Shown here in pieces: positions 54,795-63,873 of a stretch of DNA of 64,000 nucleotides. Under the pieces are notes generated by a model. It made no database searches, was not told the origin of the DNA, and saw only the letters and a program-made list of their open reading frames with translations. Origin of the DNA: an uncultured Flavobacteriaceae bacterium (lineage in GTDB: Bacteria; Bacteroidota; Bacteroidia; Flavobacteriales; Flavobacteriaceae). The translations under genes were made by a program, and so were the position numbers. The stretch covers positions 186,001-250,000 of the forward strand of contig CANMFQ010000003.1 in NCBI GenBank assembly GCA_947497145.1, read 5' to 3'. Every line of letters starts with the position of its first letter. Position 1 is the stretch's first letter.

Positions 54795-55823
54795 CTATTC
54801 TTTTTTTACATATTTTGATGAATCACGCGCTATTAAGGCTGTTTTTAACACCAGTGTTTCTGGTTGCACCACTTGCTCTTCACTTTTTATTTGTTGCAGC
54901 AAAAGCGCAGTAGCTCGCTTACCAATCTCATGACCTGACTGGTCTATCGTAGTCAATGAAGGCTCTATAACCGCAGCAATAGGCTCATTACTAAAACCTA
55001 CAATGGCCAAATCGTCAGGAATTTTCACCCCTGCTTTTTTCAAATATTTCATGGCGCCTATGGCTGAAACATCATTGGCAGCAAAAACGCCATCGATACG
55101 CCTATTTAAAGTCAGTAGCTTCTTGGCACTCTCCATACCGTCTTCTTCCATTAAGCGAGACTGCAACACCAATTCGGGTTGATACGAAATATGATGTTTC
55201 TCAAGCGCCGCACGATAACCACGAGCCCTATTCTCATAAATTTTCAAAGATTGTGGTCCAGAAAAATGTGCAATTTGCGTACAACCATTTAATATAAGAT
55301 GCTCGGTAGCATCAAAACCACTTTGAAAATCATCAATCAATACATTACTATTGCCATCAATTTCACAATGACGGTCAAAAAAAAGAAAAGGAATACCATT
55401 CTTCTTAAGGAGTTGTAAATGAGCGTAATTTGTAGTTTCCATAGATACAGAAACCAATACGCCCGCTACTCTATTTGCCATCATAGAAGCTACCAAATTG
55501 CGCTCTCTTTCAAGACTTTCTAAAGATTGACATATAATCACATTATACCCCAATTGAAAGGCCGTTTCTTCAATACCCGCTATTGCCGATGAAAAAAAAT
55601 GACGCGAAATTCGGGGAACAATTACCCCAATAGTATTTGTGGTATTTTTTCTGAGGTTTGACGCCAAAACATTACGTTGATACCCCAACTCATCAGCCTT
55701 TGCCAAAATTTTGTCCTTTGTGCGCTGTGCTACCCTGGGGCTATCATTTAACGCCCTTGAAACCGTTGAAGCATCAATATTCAAGGCCGTTGCCAAATCA
55801 TGTATGGTTACGTTGTTTTGCAT
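54795..55823 (-). CDS. LacI-type transcriptional regulator of the uronate genes
   Basis: A 342-residue repressor-type protein with an N-terminal helix-turn-helix and hinge (VTIHDLATALNIDASTVSRA and ELGYQRNVLASNLRK) and a sugar-binding domain (TIGVIVPRISRHFFS ... GVFAANDVSAIGAMKYLKKAG ... LAIVGFSNEP). It is divergent from kduI, and a perfect operator-like palindrome lies between the two genes. The ligand is likely KDG or a related ketouronate, inferred from context. Confidence 0.93.
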   Translation of the reverse strand: MQNNVTIHDLATALNIDASTVSRALNDSPRVAQRTKDKILAKADELGYQRNVLASNLRKNTTNTIGVIVPRISRHFFSSAIAGIEETAFQLGYNVIICQSLESLERERNLVASMMANRVAGVLVSVSMETTNYAHLQLLKKNGIPFLFFDRHCEIDGNSNVLIDDFQSGFDATEHLILNGCTQIAHFSGPQSLKIYENRARGYRAALEKHHISYQPELVLQSRLMEEDGMESAKKLLTLNRRIDGVFAANDVSAIGAMKYLKKAGVKIPDDLAIVGFSNEPIAAVIEPSLTTIDQSGHEIGKRATALLLQQIKSEEQVVQPETLVLKTALIARDSSKYVKKE

Positions 55824-55876
55824 AAAATTGTACGTATTTCATCACTATTACGACGAAATTTGGGATAAATATACTA

Positions 55877-55898
55877 AAAATACAATCGATTGTATTTT
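55877..55898. promoter_or_regulatory. 22-bp perfect palindrome, LacI-type operator
   Basis: Half-site AAAATACAATC followed by its exact reverse complement, with the central CG typical of LacI-family operators. It is 54 bp upstream of the lacI start and about 145 bp upstream of kduI, and adjoins a -7-like TATTTTTG at 55906-55913 (plus) and TATATTTA at 55873-55866 (minus). Occupancy would cover the -33 region of the kduI promoter. Confidence 0.8.
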
Positions 55899-56042
55899 AT
55901 TTTATTATTTTTGTTTCAAAGCTTAATTGAGTAGTGACTTTTTGTACTAAAACTTAGCGACAGGTATCTTCCTATTAGTACAACAAAGTTTTCTGCTGCA
56001 TAATTGAGAATAAACATACATCACAAAACAACCCTATAACAG

Positions 56043-56882
56043 ATGAAAACAACATACGAAACACGATACGCATCTAGCCCTGAAACAGTAAAAAAATACA
56101 CCACTAAAGAGCTTAGAGATGAGTTTTTAATTGACAATTTAATGCAGGCAGGCAAAATTAATCTTACCTATACGCATTATGACCGCTACATTGCTGGCTC
56201 TGCGGTACCCACAGCTCCATTAACGCTAGAAGCTATTGACCCGCTAAAAGCCGATTATTTTCTAGAACGACGTGAACTAGGCATTATTAATGTTGGAGAA
56301 AGTGGCACGGTTAAAGTAGACGGTACCATCTACACCCTAGCCCATAAAGACGCCCTTTATATTGGCATGGGAAATAAAGAAATTGTTTTTAAAAGTGATG
56401 ACCCTAAAAAACCTGCTAAATTCTATTTAAATTCTGCACCAGCACATACCAGCTATCCCACCAAAAAAGTAAGCCTTGCTGAAGCCAAAAAACTTGAGCT
56501 AGGTTCTTTAGAAACTGCCAACCACCGCACAGTAAACCAAATGATTATCGGTGGCGTGGTCACCTCTTGTCAATTACAAATGGGCATGACAGAACTTAAA
56601 ACAGGTAGCGTATGGAACACCATGCCTGCACACGTTCATGACCGTAGAATGGAGGTCTATTTTTATTTAGATGTGCCCGAAAACCAAGCCGTATGTCATT
56701 TTATGGGACAGCCTGATGAAACACGACATATATGGATGCACAATCATCAAGCTGTAATCTCTCCGCCTTGGTCTATACATTGTGGGTCTGGCACAGCTAA
56801 CTATACCTTTATTTGGGGTATGGCAGGTGAAAACCTCGATTATACTGATATGGATGTAGCTAAAATAACCGATTTAAGATAA
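56043..56882 (+). CDS. kduI: 5-dehydro-4-deoxy-D-glucuronate isomerase
   Basis: Converts 4-deoxy-L-threo-5-hexosulose uronate (5-keto-4-deoxyuronate, formed spontaneously from the unsaturated uronic acid) to 3-deoxy-D-glycero-2,5-hexodiulosonate. The 279-residue length equals that of the family. Signatures: DNLMQAGKINLTYTHYDRYI, the zinc-binding PAHVHDRRMEVYFYLD and the final SPPWSIHCGSGTANYTFIWG. First gene of a plus-strand operon with kduD 5 bp downstream. Confidence 0.96.
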   Translation: MKTTYETRYASSPETVKKYTTKELRDEFLIDNLMQAGKINLTYTHYDRYIAGSAVPTAPLTLEAIDPLKADYFLERRELGIINVGESGTVKVDGTIYTLAHKDALYIGMGNKEIVFKSDDPKKPAKFYLNSAPAHTSYPTKKVSLAEAKKLELGSLETANHRTVNQMIIGGVVTSCQLQMGMTELKTGSVWNTMPAHVHDRRMEVYFYLDVPENQAVCHFMGQPDETRHIWMHNHQAVISPPWSIHCGSGTANYTFIWGMAGENLDYTDMDVAKITDLR

Positions 56883-56887
56883 TCACT

Positions 56888-57682
56888 ATGGGATTGACAT
56901 TATTTGATTTAACGGGACAGGTTGCCCTAGTAACAGGAAGCACTCACGGACTAGGTATGGCCATGGCCGAAGGCTTAGGCAAGGTAGGCGCAACACTCAT
57001 TGTAAACGGAAATTCATCGCAAGAAAAAATAGACCAAGCCGTACAGCACTATACCGACATGGGCATTACAGCTAAAGGATACAAATTTGATGTAACCGAC
57101 GAAGATGCAGTACGAGAAGCCATTGCAAAAATAACATCAGAGGTTGGGACTATTGATATCCTTGTGAATAATGCGGGTATTATTAAACGTACCCCACTTG
57201 AAGAAATGGAAGTAGCCGCTTTTAAAGAAGTTATTGATGTTGATTTGGTTAGTCCGTTTATCGTTTCAAAGCATGTGGTAAAAGGCATGATCGCTCGCAA
57301 AAAAGGAAAAATCATTAACATTTGCTCTATGATGAGCGCTTTAGGCAGAAATACGGTTGGTGCTTATGCTGCTGCCAAAGGCGGACTCAAAATGTTAACT
57401 CAAAATATGGCTACCGAATGGGCGAAACACAATATTCAGGTAAATGGTATTGGCCCTGGGTACTTTGCCACCTCACAAACGGCTCCCATACGAGTTGATG
57501 GCCATCCGTTTAATGATTTTATTGTAAATAGAACGCCAGCAGCTAAATGGGGCGACCCCAGTGACCTGAAAGGAGCTGCTATATTTTTAGCTTCTAGAGC
57601 TAGTGATTTTGTCAATGGCCATATACTATACGTTGATGGCGGTATTCTCGCTACCATAGGCAAACCATCAAACGAAAACTAA
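56888..57682 (+). CDS. kduD: 2-dehydro-3-deoxy-D-gluconate 5-dehydrogenase
   Basis: NAD(P)H-dependent reductase making 2-keto-3-deoxygluconate (KDG) from the KduI product. The 264-residue short-chain dehydrogenase has the nucleotide motif TGSTHGLGMAMAEG, DILVNNAG, the catalytic Tyr-x3-Lys in AYAAAKGGLK and ILYVDGGILAT at the end. Its close spacing to kduI (5 bp) decides the assignment within the SDR superfamily. KDG kinase and aldolase are not in the window. Confidence 0.93.
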   Translation: MGLTLFDLTGQVALVTGSTHGLGMAMAEGLGKVGATLIVNGNSSQEKIDQAVQHYTDMGITAKGYKFDVTDEDAVREAIAKITSEVGTIDILVNNAGIIKRTPLEEMEVAAFKEVIDVDLVSPFIVSKHVVKGMIARKKGKIINICSMMSALGRNTVGAYAAAKGGLKMLTQNMATEWAKHNIQVNGIGPGYFATSQTAPIRVDGHPFNDFIVNRTPAAKWGDPSDLKGAAIFLASRASDFVNGHILYVDGGILATIGKPSNEN

Positions 57683-57693
57683 AAAAACAAGCT

Positions 57694-58878
57694 ATGAAAA
57701 AGAAACCTTTATATTTTCTTATTTCGCTTTGCGTGATTTTACTGCTTAATGCTTGTGTTTCTGAAGAGCACACGAAAACCATCCGCATTAAAAACACCTT
57801 AGACATTGAACGCGAATTTGAAACGGTGGAATTGACTGCTGATTTCTTAAAAGTAGACAATTTGGCTACTATCGGAATTAGAGATACCGAATCAAAACAA
57901 CTGATGACTACACAAGCTGTTGATACCGATGGTGACAATAGCATCGATATGGTACTATTTCAACCGAAAATAGCAGCACAATCAGAAAAGGAGTATGAAA
58001 TAGTGACCCTTTCTGCTGATGAACAAGCAGAAACGAAAACCACTTGCTATTCTCGTTTTGTGCCTGAGCGCACAGATGATTACGCTTGGGAAAATAACAA
58101 AGTAGCCTTTAGAATGTACGGCCCTAAAGCAGAGCAACTAGCTGAAGATGGTGTTGCTGGCGGCACACTATCGAGTGGTGTTGATGCATGGTTAAAACGG
58201 GTAGAATACCCTATCATCAACAAATGGTACAGTAAAGAAAAGAATACAGAAGGCACCTATCATGAAGATACAGGCGAAGGACTTGACAATTTTCATGTAG
58301 GTACCAGCCGCGGCGTAGGTGGTATTGCTATTAAAAAAGACAGTACATACTATTTTTCAAAAAACTATACCAAGTGGCGCACGATAACTACAGGGCCTAT
58401 TCGCACAAGTTTTTATTTAGAAATTGGAGATTGGAATGCCGATGGTGACCTTATTAAAGAATCGAAAATAATAAGCCTAGACTATGGTAGTAACCTTTCA
58501 AAATTTGAATTGACTATTGACGGTACTTTTGAAATTGCTGCCGGACTCACCCTTCATGAAAAAGATGGCGAAGTTACTGCCGATGAAAACAAAGCATGGG
58601 TAAGCTATTGGCAACCGCATGATGATTCTGAACTAGGAACTGCAATCGTAACCACGCCCGATTATTTTATAGATTACGAAACCTATGATGTTCCCCAAAA
58701 AGACCTCAGCAACGCCTATGCCCATTTAAAAGTAAAAAACAATAAAGTGGTGTATTATGCTGGTTTTGGGTGGAAAAAAAGTGGTCAATTCACTACAAAA
58801 GAAGCTTGGGAACAATATTTAAATGATTTTTCACGTCGCTTGCAGACTCCTTTAACCGTAAGCTTAGTTAAATCGTAG
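57694..58878 (+). CDS. DUF4861 lipoprotein
   Basis: A 394-residue protein with a lipoprotein signal peptide (LLLNAC). The beta-rich fold, with AWENNKVAFRMYGPKAEQL, DNFHVGTSRGVGGIAIK and KWRTITTGPIRTSFYLEIG, fits DUF4861, a family often placed in polysaccharide utilization loci for uronic-acid polymers (ulvan, pectin or similar). The function is not established; a lyase or esterase role has been suspected from context. It is third in the kdu operon, 11 bp after kduD. Confidence 0.85.
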   Translation: MKKKPLYFLISLCVILLLNACVSEEHTKTIRIKNTLDIEREFETVELTADFLKVDNLATIGIRDTESKQLMTTQAVDTDGDNSIDMVLFQPKIAAQSEKEYEIVTLSADEQAETKTTCYSRFVPERTDDYAWENNKVAFRMYGPKAEQLAEDGVAGGTLSSGVDAWLKRVEYPIINKWYSKEKNTEGTYHEDTGEGLDNFHVGTSRGVGGIAIKKDSTYYFSKNYTKWRTITTGPIRTSFYLEIGDWNADGDLIKESKIISLDYGSNLSKFELTIDGTFEIAAGLTLHEKDGEVTADENKAWVSYWQPHDDSELGTAIVTTPDYFIDYETYDVPQKDLSNAYAHLKVKNNKVVYYAGFGWKKSGQFTTKEAWEQYLNDFSRRLQTPLTVSLVKS

Positions 58879-58914
58879 CTGGTCAGGAATACAAAAAGTA
58901 AATTGGCTTCATTT

Positions 58915-58957
58915 GGCGGCTTTTTATTTCTTATCGCCCGATAAGAAAATAGCCGTC
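58915..58957 (+). terminator. hairpin ending the kdu operon
   Basis: Arms GGCGGCT...TTTCTTATCG and CGATAAGAAA...AGCCGTC around a 2-nt centre. No long T-run follows (AAAAATAATT), so it could equally be a transcript 3' end processing structure. Confidence 0.6.
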
Positions 58958-59011
58958 AAAAATAATTCAAATTGTAAAAATTCGGCTATTTAGAACCAGA
59001 CGCTAAACAAA

Positions 59012-59063
59012 AAAAATGATAATGCCGTAAACTAGCAGAAGTGACCTTTCTAGTTTACGGCAT
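59012..59063 (-). terminator. intrinsic terminator of the L-fuconate operon
   Basis: Perfect 14-bp arms (ATGCCGTAAACTAG and its complement, 59022-59035 and 59050-59063), a 14-nt loop, and on the minus strand a run of eight T after the hairpin. It begins 21 bp after the stop of the 59084 gene. Confidence 0.9.
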
Positions 59064-59083
59064 CATTTATACGTATCTATTTA

Positions 59084-60256
59084 CTATTGTACGCTCTTAA
59101 TAAAGTTAGGGAAATCTTCTACTTTTTCACAGCAAATTTGCTCCATAACCTGTTGCAATTCGGTTTTCAAAAGTGAAATAGTATGGTCGCCACCTTTATT
59201 ACCCAAAGCAGCAACACCATACATAAAAGAACGTCCCATGAATGTAAATTGAGCACCACTGGCTAAGGTTCGCGCAACATCTGGCCCAGAACGCAAACCA
59301 CTGTCCATCATCACAGTCAATTTATCACCATATTTCTTTGCTATTCTTGTTAACGGTTTAATGGTAGATTCACCAGCGTCAAGTTGCCTACCGCCATGAT
59401 TAGAAACAATAATTCCGTCAAGACCAAGCTTAATTGCCTTTTCAGCATCTGCCTCATTAGCAACCCCTTTCAACACCAGTTTCCCTTTCCACATATCACG
59501 AATGGGTTTGATTTTTTCCTCATTCAATCGACCAGAAAAAGTTTCATCCATAAATTTACCTAGCTGCTTCAAGTCCAAATTCTTTGGCATATAGGGTTTC
59601 AAGGTTTCAAAATTTGGCTGCCCATGCACCAAGGTTTTCATTGCCCATTCTGGTCTCCCTAAAATCTGAATAATATTTTTTATCGACATTTTGGGCGGCA
59701 TAGCCAATCCATTACGAACATCTCTAGGTCTAAAACCAAAAGTAGGTACATCACATAAAATCACTAACACCGGACACTCAGCAGCTGCAGCCCTATGAAT
59801 AATATCATCACGCAATTTATTATCGGCAGGATGATACAGTTGAAACCATGCATTACCTTCGGTAATCTCTGAAATGCGCTCAATACTACTTGTAGACACG
59901 GTGCTTAAAACAAAGGGCACATTATGTTCAAAAGCTGACTTTGCCAAAATTTCAGGAGCGTTAGGCCACATCAAACCCTGCAAACCAACTGGTGCAATAC
60001 CAAAAGGAGCATCATAGGTGTGACCAAACAATTCGGTCTTCATACTCGAACCTCCGTGTGCTCTTAAATAGTGCGGTTGTAATTCTACATCACGAATTTC
60101 TGCCGTATTTTTTATCAAGTTTACATCCTCATTACAACCTCCATCCAAATACTCAAACGCAAATTTTGGTATTTTCGATTGCGCCTTTGTTCTCAAATCG
60201 GTAACGGAAGGATATTTTGAATTGATGCGTATTTCTTTTTTATTTCCCATTTTCAA
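59084..60256 (-). CDS. FMN-dependent alpha-hydroxy-acid dehydrogenase (lactate dehydrogenase-like)
   Basis: A 390-residue TIM-barrel flavoprotein of the LldD/glycolate oxidase family, probably oxidising L-lactate to pyruvate. Signatures: FAFEYLDGGCNEDVNL, FGIAPVGLQGLMWPNAP, WFQLYHPADN, and the catalytic His/Arg in IIVSNHGGRQLDAG, with FTFMGRSFMYG at the end. It is the third gene after L-fuconate dehydratase and an FAH-family hydrolase, whose joint product would include lactate, so the context supports lactate as the substrate. Confidence 0.88.
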   Translation of the reverse strand: MKMGNKKEIRINSKYPSVTDLRTKAQSKIPKFAFEYLDGGCNEDVNLIKNTAEIRDVELQPHYLRAHGGSSMKTELFGHTYDAPFGIAPVGLQGLMWPNAPEILAKSAFEHNVPFVLSTVSTSSIERISEITEGNAWFQLYHPADNKLRDDIIHRAAAAECPVLVILCDVPTFGFRPRDVRNGLAMPPKMSIKNIIQILGRPEWAMKTLVHGQPNFETLKPYMPKNLDLKQLGKFMDETFSGRLNEEKIKPIRDMWKGKLVLKGVANEADAEKAIKLGLDGIIVSNHGGRQLDAGESTIKPLTRIAKKYGDKLTVMMDSGLRSGPDVARTLASGAQFTFMGRSFMYGVAALGNKGGDHTISLLKTELQQVMEQICCEKVEDFPNFIKSVQ

Positions 60257-60337
60257 CTATTTACCCTGCGGTATGCATTAAAAAAACCTATTCCTACTTT
60301 AAGTTGTTTTAAAACTAACCGCTTCGTTGTGTATTAT

Positions 60338-61192
60338 CTACTGATACGCTTTTACGGCTTGCTTAGAACTACCTAAACCTTCAATACCAAGCTCAACAAC
60401 ATCACCAGGTTTAAGGTATTTAGGAGGATTAAAGCCAAGTCCTACACCAAAAGGTGTACCTGTAGAGATGATATCACCTGGTAACAATGTCATATATTGA
60501 CTTATATAGCTAACGACTTCTTGTACATTAAAAATAAAGTCAGAAGTGGAACTATGCTGTACCGTTTCACCATTTAATTTCAACCATAACTCCAAGTTAT
60601 TGGGGTCACTCACCTCGTCTTTAGTTGCGATAAAAGGGCCTATAGGCGCAAACGTATCACATCCTTTTCCCTTACACCACTGACCTTCTTTCTCTATTTG
60701 AAAAGCACGTTCGCTATAGTCATTATGCAACACATAGCCAGCGACATGGTTTAAGGCTTCTTCTTCAGAAACATACGATGCTTTTTTTCCTATAACAATC
60801 GCTAGTTCTACCTCCCAGTCTGTTTTTTCACTTCCTTTTGGTATGATAACATCATCATTAGGCCCCACAATTGCCGATGTCGCTTTAAAAAACAAAACAG
60901 GTTCTTTGGGTATTGCCATACCACTTTCAGCAGCATGTTGCGCATAATTCAAACCTACACAAACAATTTTTGAAGGTCGCGTTAATGGTGGTCCCAGTCT
61001 TGTTTCAGCACTAACAACAGGACATTCACCTTCATGTTTAGCCAACCAAGCGGCTAAACGCTCTATACCATCACCGCCAAAAAAAGCTTCTGTATAATCT
61101 TCTCCAAAAGCAGACACATCTATACGTTCGCCATTGGCTTTTTCAATTCCAGGTTTTTCAGCACCTACATTTCCAAATCGTATTAATTTCAT
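60338..61192 (-). CDS. fumarylacetoacetate hydrolase-family protein, probable 2,4-diketo-3-deoxy-L-fuconate hydrolase
   Basis: A 284-residue metal-dependent hydrolase with the FAH-fold motifs IVCVGLNYAQHAAESG, SEKTDWEVELAIVIGK (metal-binding Glu), HNDYSERAFQIEKEGQWCKG, and ISTGTPFGVGLGFNPPKYLKPGD. In the oxidative L-fucose pathway this family cleaves 2,4-diketo-3-deoxy-L-fuconate to pyruvate and L-lactate; it could also act on other acylpyruvates. The location 103 bp downstream of L-fuconate dehydratase favours the fucose role. Confidence 0.85.
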   Translation of the reverse strand: MKLIRFGNVGAEKPGIEKANGERIDVSAFGEDYTEAFFGGDGIERLAAWLAKHEGECPVVSAETRLGPPLTRPSKIVCVGLNYAQHAAESGMAIPKEPVLFFKATSAIVGPNDDVIIPKGSEKTDWEVELAIVIGKKASYVSEEEALNHVAGYVLHNDYSERAFQIEKEGQWCKGKGCDTFAPIGPFIATKDEVSDPNNLELWLKLNGETVQHSSTSDFIFNVQEVVSYISQYMTLLPGDIISTGTPFGVGLGFNPPKYLKPGDVVELGIEGLGSSKQAVKAYQ

Positions 61193-61295
61193 TTTTTATC
61201 TTTTTAATTTAATCAATCTTCTTAGCTAGTTGAAAATCTATTTTGGTTACAACGGCCATTTTAATTTAAAACCAGCCTTTCATTGGTGTGTTTTT

Positions 61296-62615
61296 TTACG
61301 ACTGCTCTTCTTGCCAAACTTTTCCCGTCTCAAAATTATAATCCGTTAAAGACTGGTCTTTCATGGTAATACTATAGCCGGGTAATTGTGGTGGCATATA
61401 AGCCCCATTCTTAATGACTACAGGATCGTGAAAATGCTCGTGTAAATGGTCAACATATTCAATAATTCTATTCTCAAGAGAACCGCTAATAGCAATATAA
61501 TCAATCATTGACAAATGCTGTACATACTCACATAGCCCTACACCCCCTGCATGTGGACACACAGGAATTTCAAATTTAGCGGCCATCAATAAAATGGCTA
61601 AAATTTCATTAACTCCACCAACACGGCAACTATCTATTTGGCAAATACCTATAGCATTAGCCTGCATTAACTGTTTAAAAACCACACGGTTTTGACAATG
61701 CTCGCCAGTAGCAACCTTTATCGGTTTTACTGCTTCCGCTATTTTTGCATGCCCCAAAATATCATCAGGACTTGTAGGTTCTTCTATCCACCATGGGTCA
61801 AATTTCTTCAATGACTCCATATTTGTTATGGCTTCATCAACATCCCATTTTTGGTTGGCATCCATCATTAACCTTATATCGGTTCCTATTTCCTCTCGAA
61901 TGATTGCTGCACGCCGCATATCATCTTCCAAATCGGCACCTACTTTAATTTTCATATGGTCAAAACCTGCCGCTTTTGCCTCTCTGCACAGTCTTCTCAT
62001 TTTCTCATCAGAATACCCCAACCAACCTGCTGATGTTGTGTAGGCAGGATAGCCCTTTTCTAAAAGAACATCAATTCTATCTTGCTTGGTGGCCGCCTTA
62101 CTTTGTAGCATTGCCAAAGCTTCATCGGGTGTTATAGCATCTGTAATATAGGTGAAATCTACACAAGAAACGAGCTCTTCTGGCGACATATCAGCCAAGA
62201 GTTTCCACAAGGGCTTACCCATTGCTTTGGCATACAAATCCCATACGGCATTCACCATTGCTCCTGTTGCCAAATGAATCACGCCTTTCTCTGGCCCCAA
62301 CCAGCGTAATTGACTATCGCCCGTAATCATTTTCCAAAAAGCCCCCATATTACTGGTGAAACTTTCAAGGCTTTTATTTAAAACTAATGGCGCTAATGAT
62401 TGAATAGCAGCAACACATAATTCATTACCCCTACCAATGGTAAACGTAAGACCATGCCCTTCTAATTGATTGGGCGAATTGGTTTTTAAAATAACATAGG
62501 CGGCAGAGTAATCAGGATCAGGATTCATCGCATCAGAACCATCTAAAGAACGACTGGTAGGAAAACGAATATCCTTTACCTGAATATCGGTTATAATAAT
62601 ATTTTGTAAAGACAT
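61296..62615 (-). CDS. L-fuconate dehydratase
   Basis: Enolase-superfamily enzyme: L-fuconate to 2-keto-3-deoxy-L-fuconate. The 439-residue protein begins with the family hallmark DIRFPTSRSLDGSDAMNPDP (first residues FPTSRSLDGSDAMNPDPDYS of the mature core). Catalytic lysines are in HMKIKVGADL, metal ligands in RLMMDANQKW and WWIEEPTSPDD, and the later acid/base histidine region is CPHAGGVGLCEYVQHLSMIDY. It is first in a three-gene operon with the FAH-family hydrolase and lactate-type dehydrogenase, and 100 bp downstream of the AraC gene on the same strand. Confidence 0.93.
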   Translation of the reverse strand: MSLQNIIITDIQVKDIRFPTSRSLDGSDAMNPDPDYSAAYVILKTNSPNQLEGHGLTFTIGRGNELCVAAIQSLAPLVLNKSLESFTSNMGAFWKMITGDSQLRWLGPEKGVIHLATGAMVNAVWDLYAKAMGKPLWKLLADMSPEELVSCVDFTYITDAITPDEALAMLQSKAATKQDRIDVLLEKGYPAYTTSAGWLGYSDEKMRRLCREAKAAGFDHMKIKVGADLEDDMRRAAIIREEIGTDIRLMMDANQKWDVDEAITNMESLKKFDPWWIEEPTSPDDILGHAKIAEAVKPIKVATGEHCQNRVVFKQLMQANAIGICQIDSCRVGGVNEILAILLMAAKFEIPVCPHAGGVGLCEYVQHLSMIDYIAISGSLENRIIEYVDHLHEHFHDPVVIKNGAYMPPQLPGYSITMKDQSLTDYNFETGKVWQEEQS

Positions 62616-62659
62616 ACTTTTTTTTTGTAAAACTAAATTTTGAAACCTTACTAAGCTAC

Positions 62660-62667
62660 CAAAAATA
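62660..62667 (-). promoter_or_regulatory. possible -7 element of the L-fuconate dehydratase operon
   Basis: TATTTTTG on the minus strand, about 45 bp upstream of the start at 62615. The nearest TTG is farther upstream than usual (about 26 nt), so activator help, for instance from the AraC protein, is conceivable. Confidence 0.35.
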
Positions 62668-62715
62668 ATACAAGATCATATACTATTTTTGCCCAATAAT
62701 GAAAATATCCCTTCT

Positions 62716-63576
62716 TCAAGTATGAATTTGAATATATTCTGATGGCGACAGTTTCATTATCATCCGAAATTGTCGGTTAAAATTAGATAGGTTATTAAAC
62801 CCAGATTCATAAGCAATAGCACTAATATTACCAGAATCTTCAAGTAATAGCTTACACGAATAACCGACTCTTACCTCATTCAAATACGTAGTAAAAGTTT
62901 TTCTATGAATGCGCTTAAAATACCTACTAAAAGCAGAAGGATTCATACCAATAAACTCGGCAACATCTTTAGAATTTATTGCGCTTTTAAAATTCTTATA
63001 CACAAATTCGTATATCTTATCTAAACGCTTATTGTTTGTTTTAAAAAAGGTATTTAAAAAACCCGCTGTTGACAATACCTTCATCGTCTTATGATGGGCT
63101 AAACGATTTAGAATTTCAATAAAAAGCATCATTCTTTCAAAAGGTTTAAGCTCGGGCAAACGACTCATATCATGAATAGTTTCTTTACTAACTCCTACAA
63201 ACTTTACACCCCTATCAGCTTTATTTAAAAGCTCGTATATTTTTTTATTCTCAGGTGCTTTCAAAAATAACTCTCCCAAAAAATTCTTTTTAAAATGTAC
63301 GCCCACTGCTTCGGCTACATCTTTGCTATCGTCATAAAAATAACGCTCGTCATTTAACCACATATGTGGTAAATTTTCACCTATAAGAATCACATCACCA
63401 ACATTAAAACGTTCAATATTATCACCAATAAAATGTGTACCAGAACTTTTTAAGACAGCAACAAGCTCTAACTCAGGGTGGTAATGCCATATTTTTAAAA
63501 AATGAGGATAGCGATTGTGAGATACATTGAAAGAATGATGGTTTTGAATGGTTCTATCTAGTAAATGAAGTTTCAT
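62716..63576 (-). CDS. AraC-type transcriptional regulator
   Basis: A 286-residue activator with an N-terminal cupin sensor domain (HPELELVAVLKSSGTHFIGD, NLPHMW) and a C-terminal double helix-turn-helix (AEFIGMNPSAFSRYFKRIHR and AYESGFNNLSNFNRQFRMIM, ending LSPSEYIQI). The location upstream of L-fuconate dehydratase and divergent from a lipoprotein gene suggests that it controls L-fucose catabolism; a fucose-related ligand is inference. Confidence 0.9.
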   Translation of the reverse strand: MKLHLLDRTIQNHHSFNVSHNRYPHFLKIWHYHPELELVAVLKSSGTHFIGDNIERFNVGDVILIGENLPHMWLNDERYFYDDSKDVAEAVGVHFKKNFLGELFLKAPENKKIYELLNKADRGVKFVGVSKETIHDMSRLPELKPFERMMLFIEILNRLAHHKTMKVLSTAGFLNTFFKTNNKRLDKIYEFVYKNFKSAINSKDVAEFIGMNPSAFSRYFKRIHRKTFTTYLNEVRVGYSCKLLLEDSGNISAIAYESGFNNLSNFNRQFRMIMKLSPSEYIQIHT

Positions 63577-63873
63577 TGGCCTGCTGTTTACAAATCAAAG
63601 CTATGGAATAATCTACACAAAAAATATAAAGAATAATACAATTTCGCTCGTATTTATTTTTACATAAAATGACCAAAAGCAACCATTTATTAACCTATCG
63701 TAAAGAATTAGCCACCCCTGAAAAATGAATTAGCATTACGTTAATCAATCTATTTTATTGATGTTTTCAAGGGATTCAAACTAGAAAAACTGCTTAAAAA
63801 GCAGTAATTTATTGTTGCAAACAACAAACAAATATTCAATTAAAAAAAACGGGGGATGGCTAAATACTATAAA
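63577..63873. promoter_or_regulatory. AraC / lipoprotein divergent intergenic region with two inverted repeats
   Basis: Two adjacent dyads are visible: ACTGCTT-AAA-AAGCAGT (63789-63805) and TTGTTG-CAAA-CAACAA (63812-63827). They lie 50-85 bp upstream of the lipoprotein start and may be regulator sites or mRNA hairpins. Otherwise only AT-rich sequence. Confidence 0.45.

Noticed and set aside
63760-63830. tRNA-like sequence (GGGATTCAAAC) near the AraC intergenic region
   Set aside because: No acceptor stem, anticodon arm or CCA context could be built around it.
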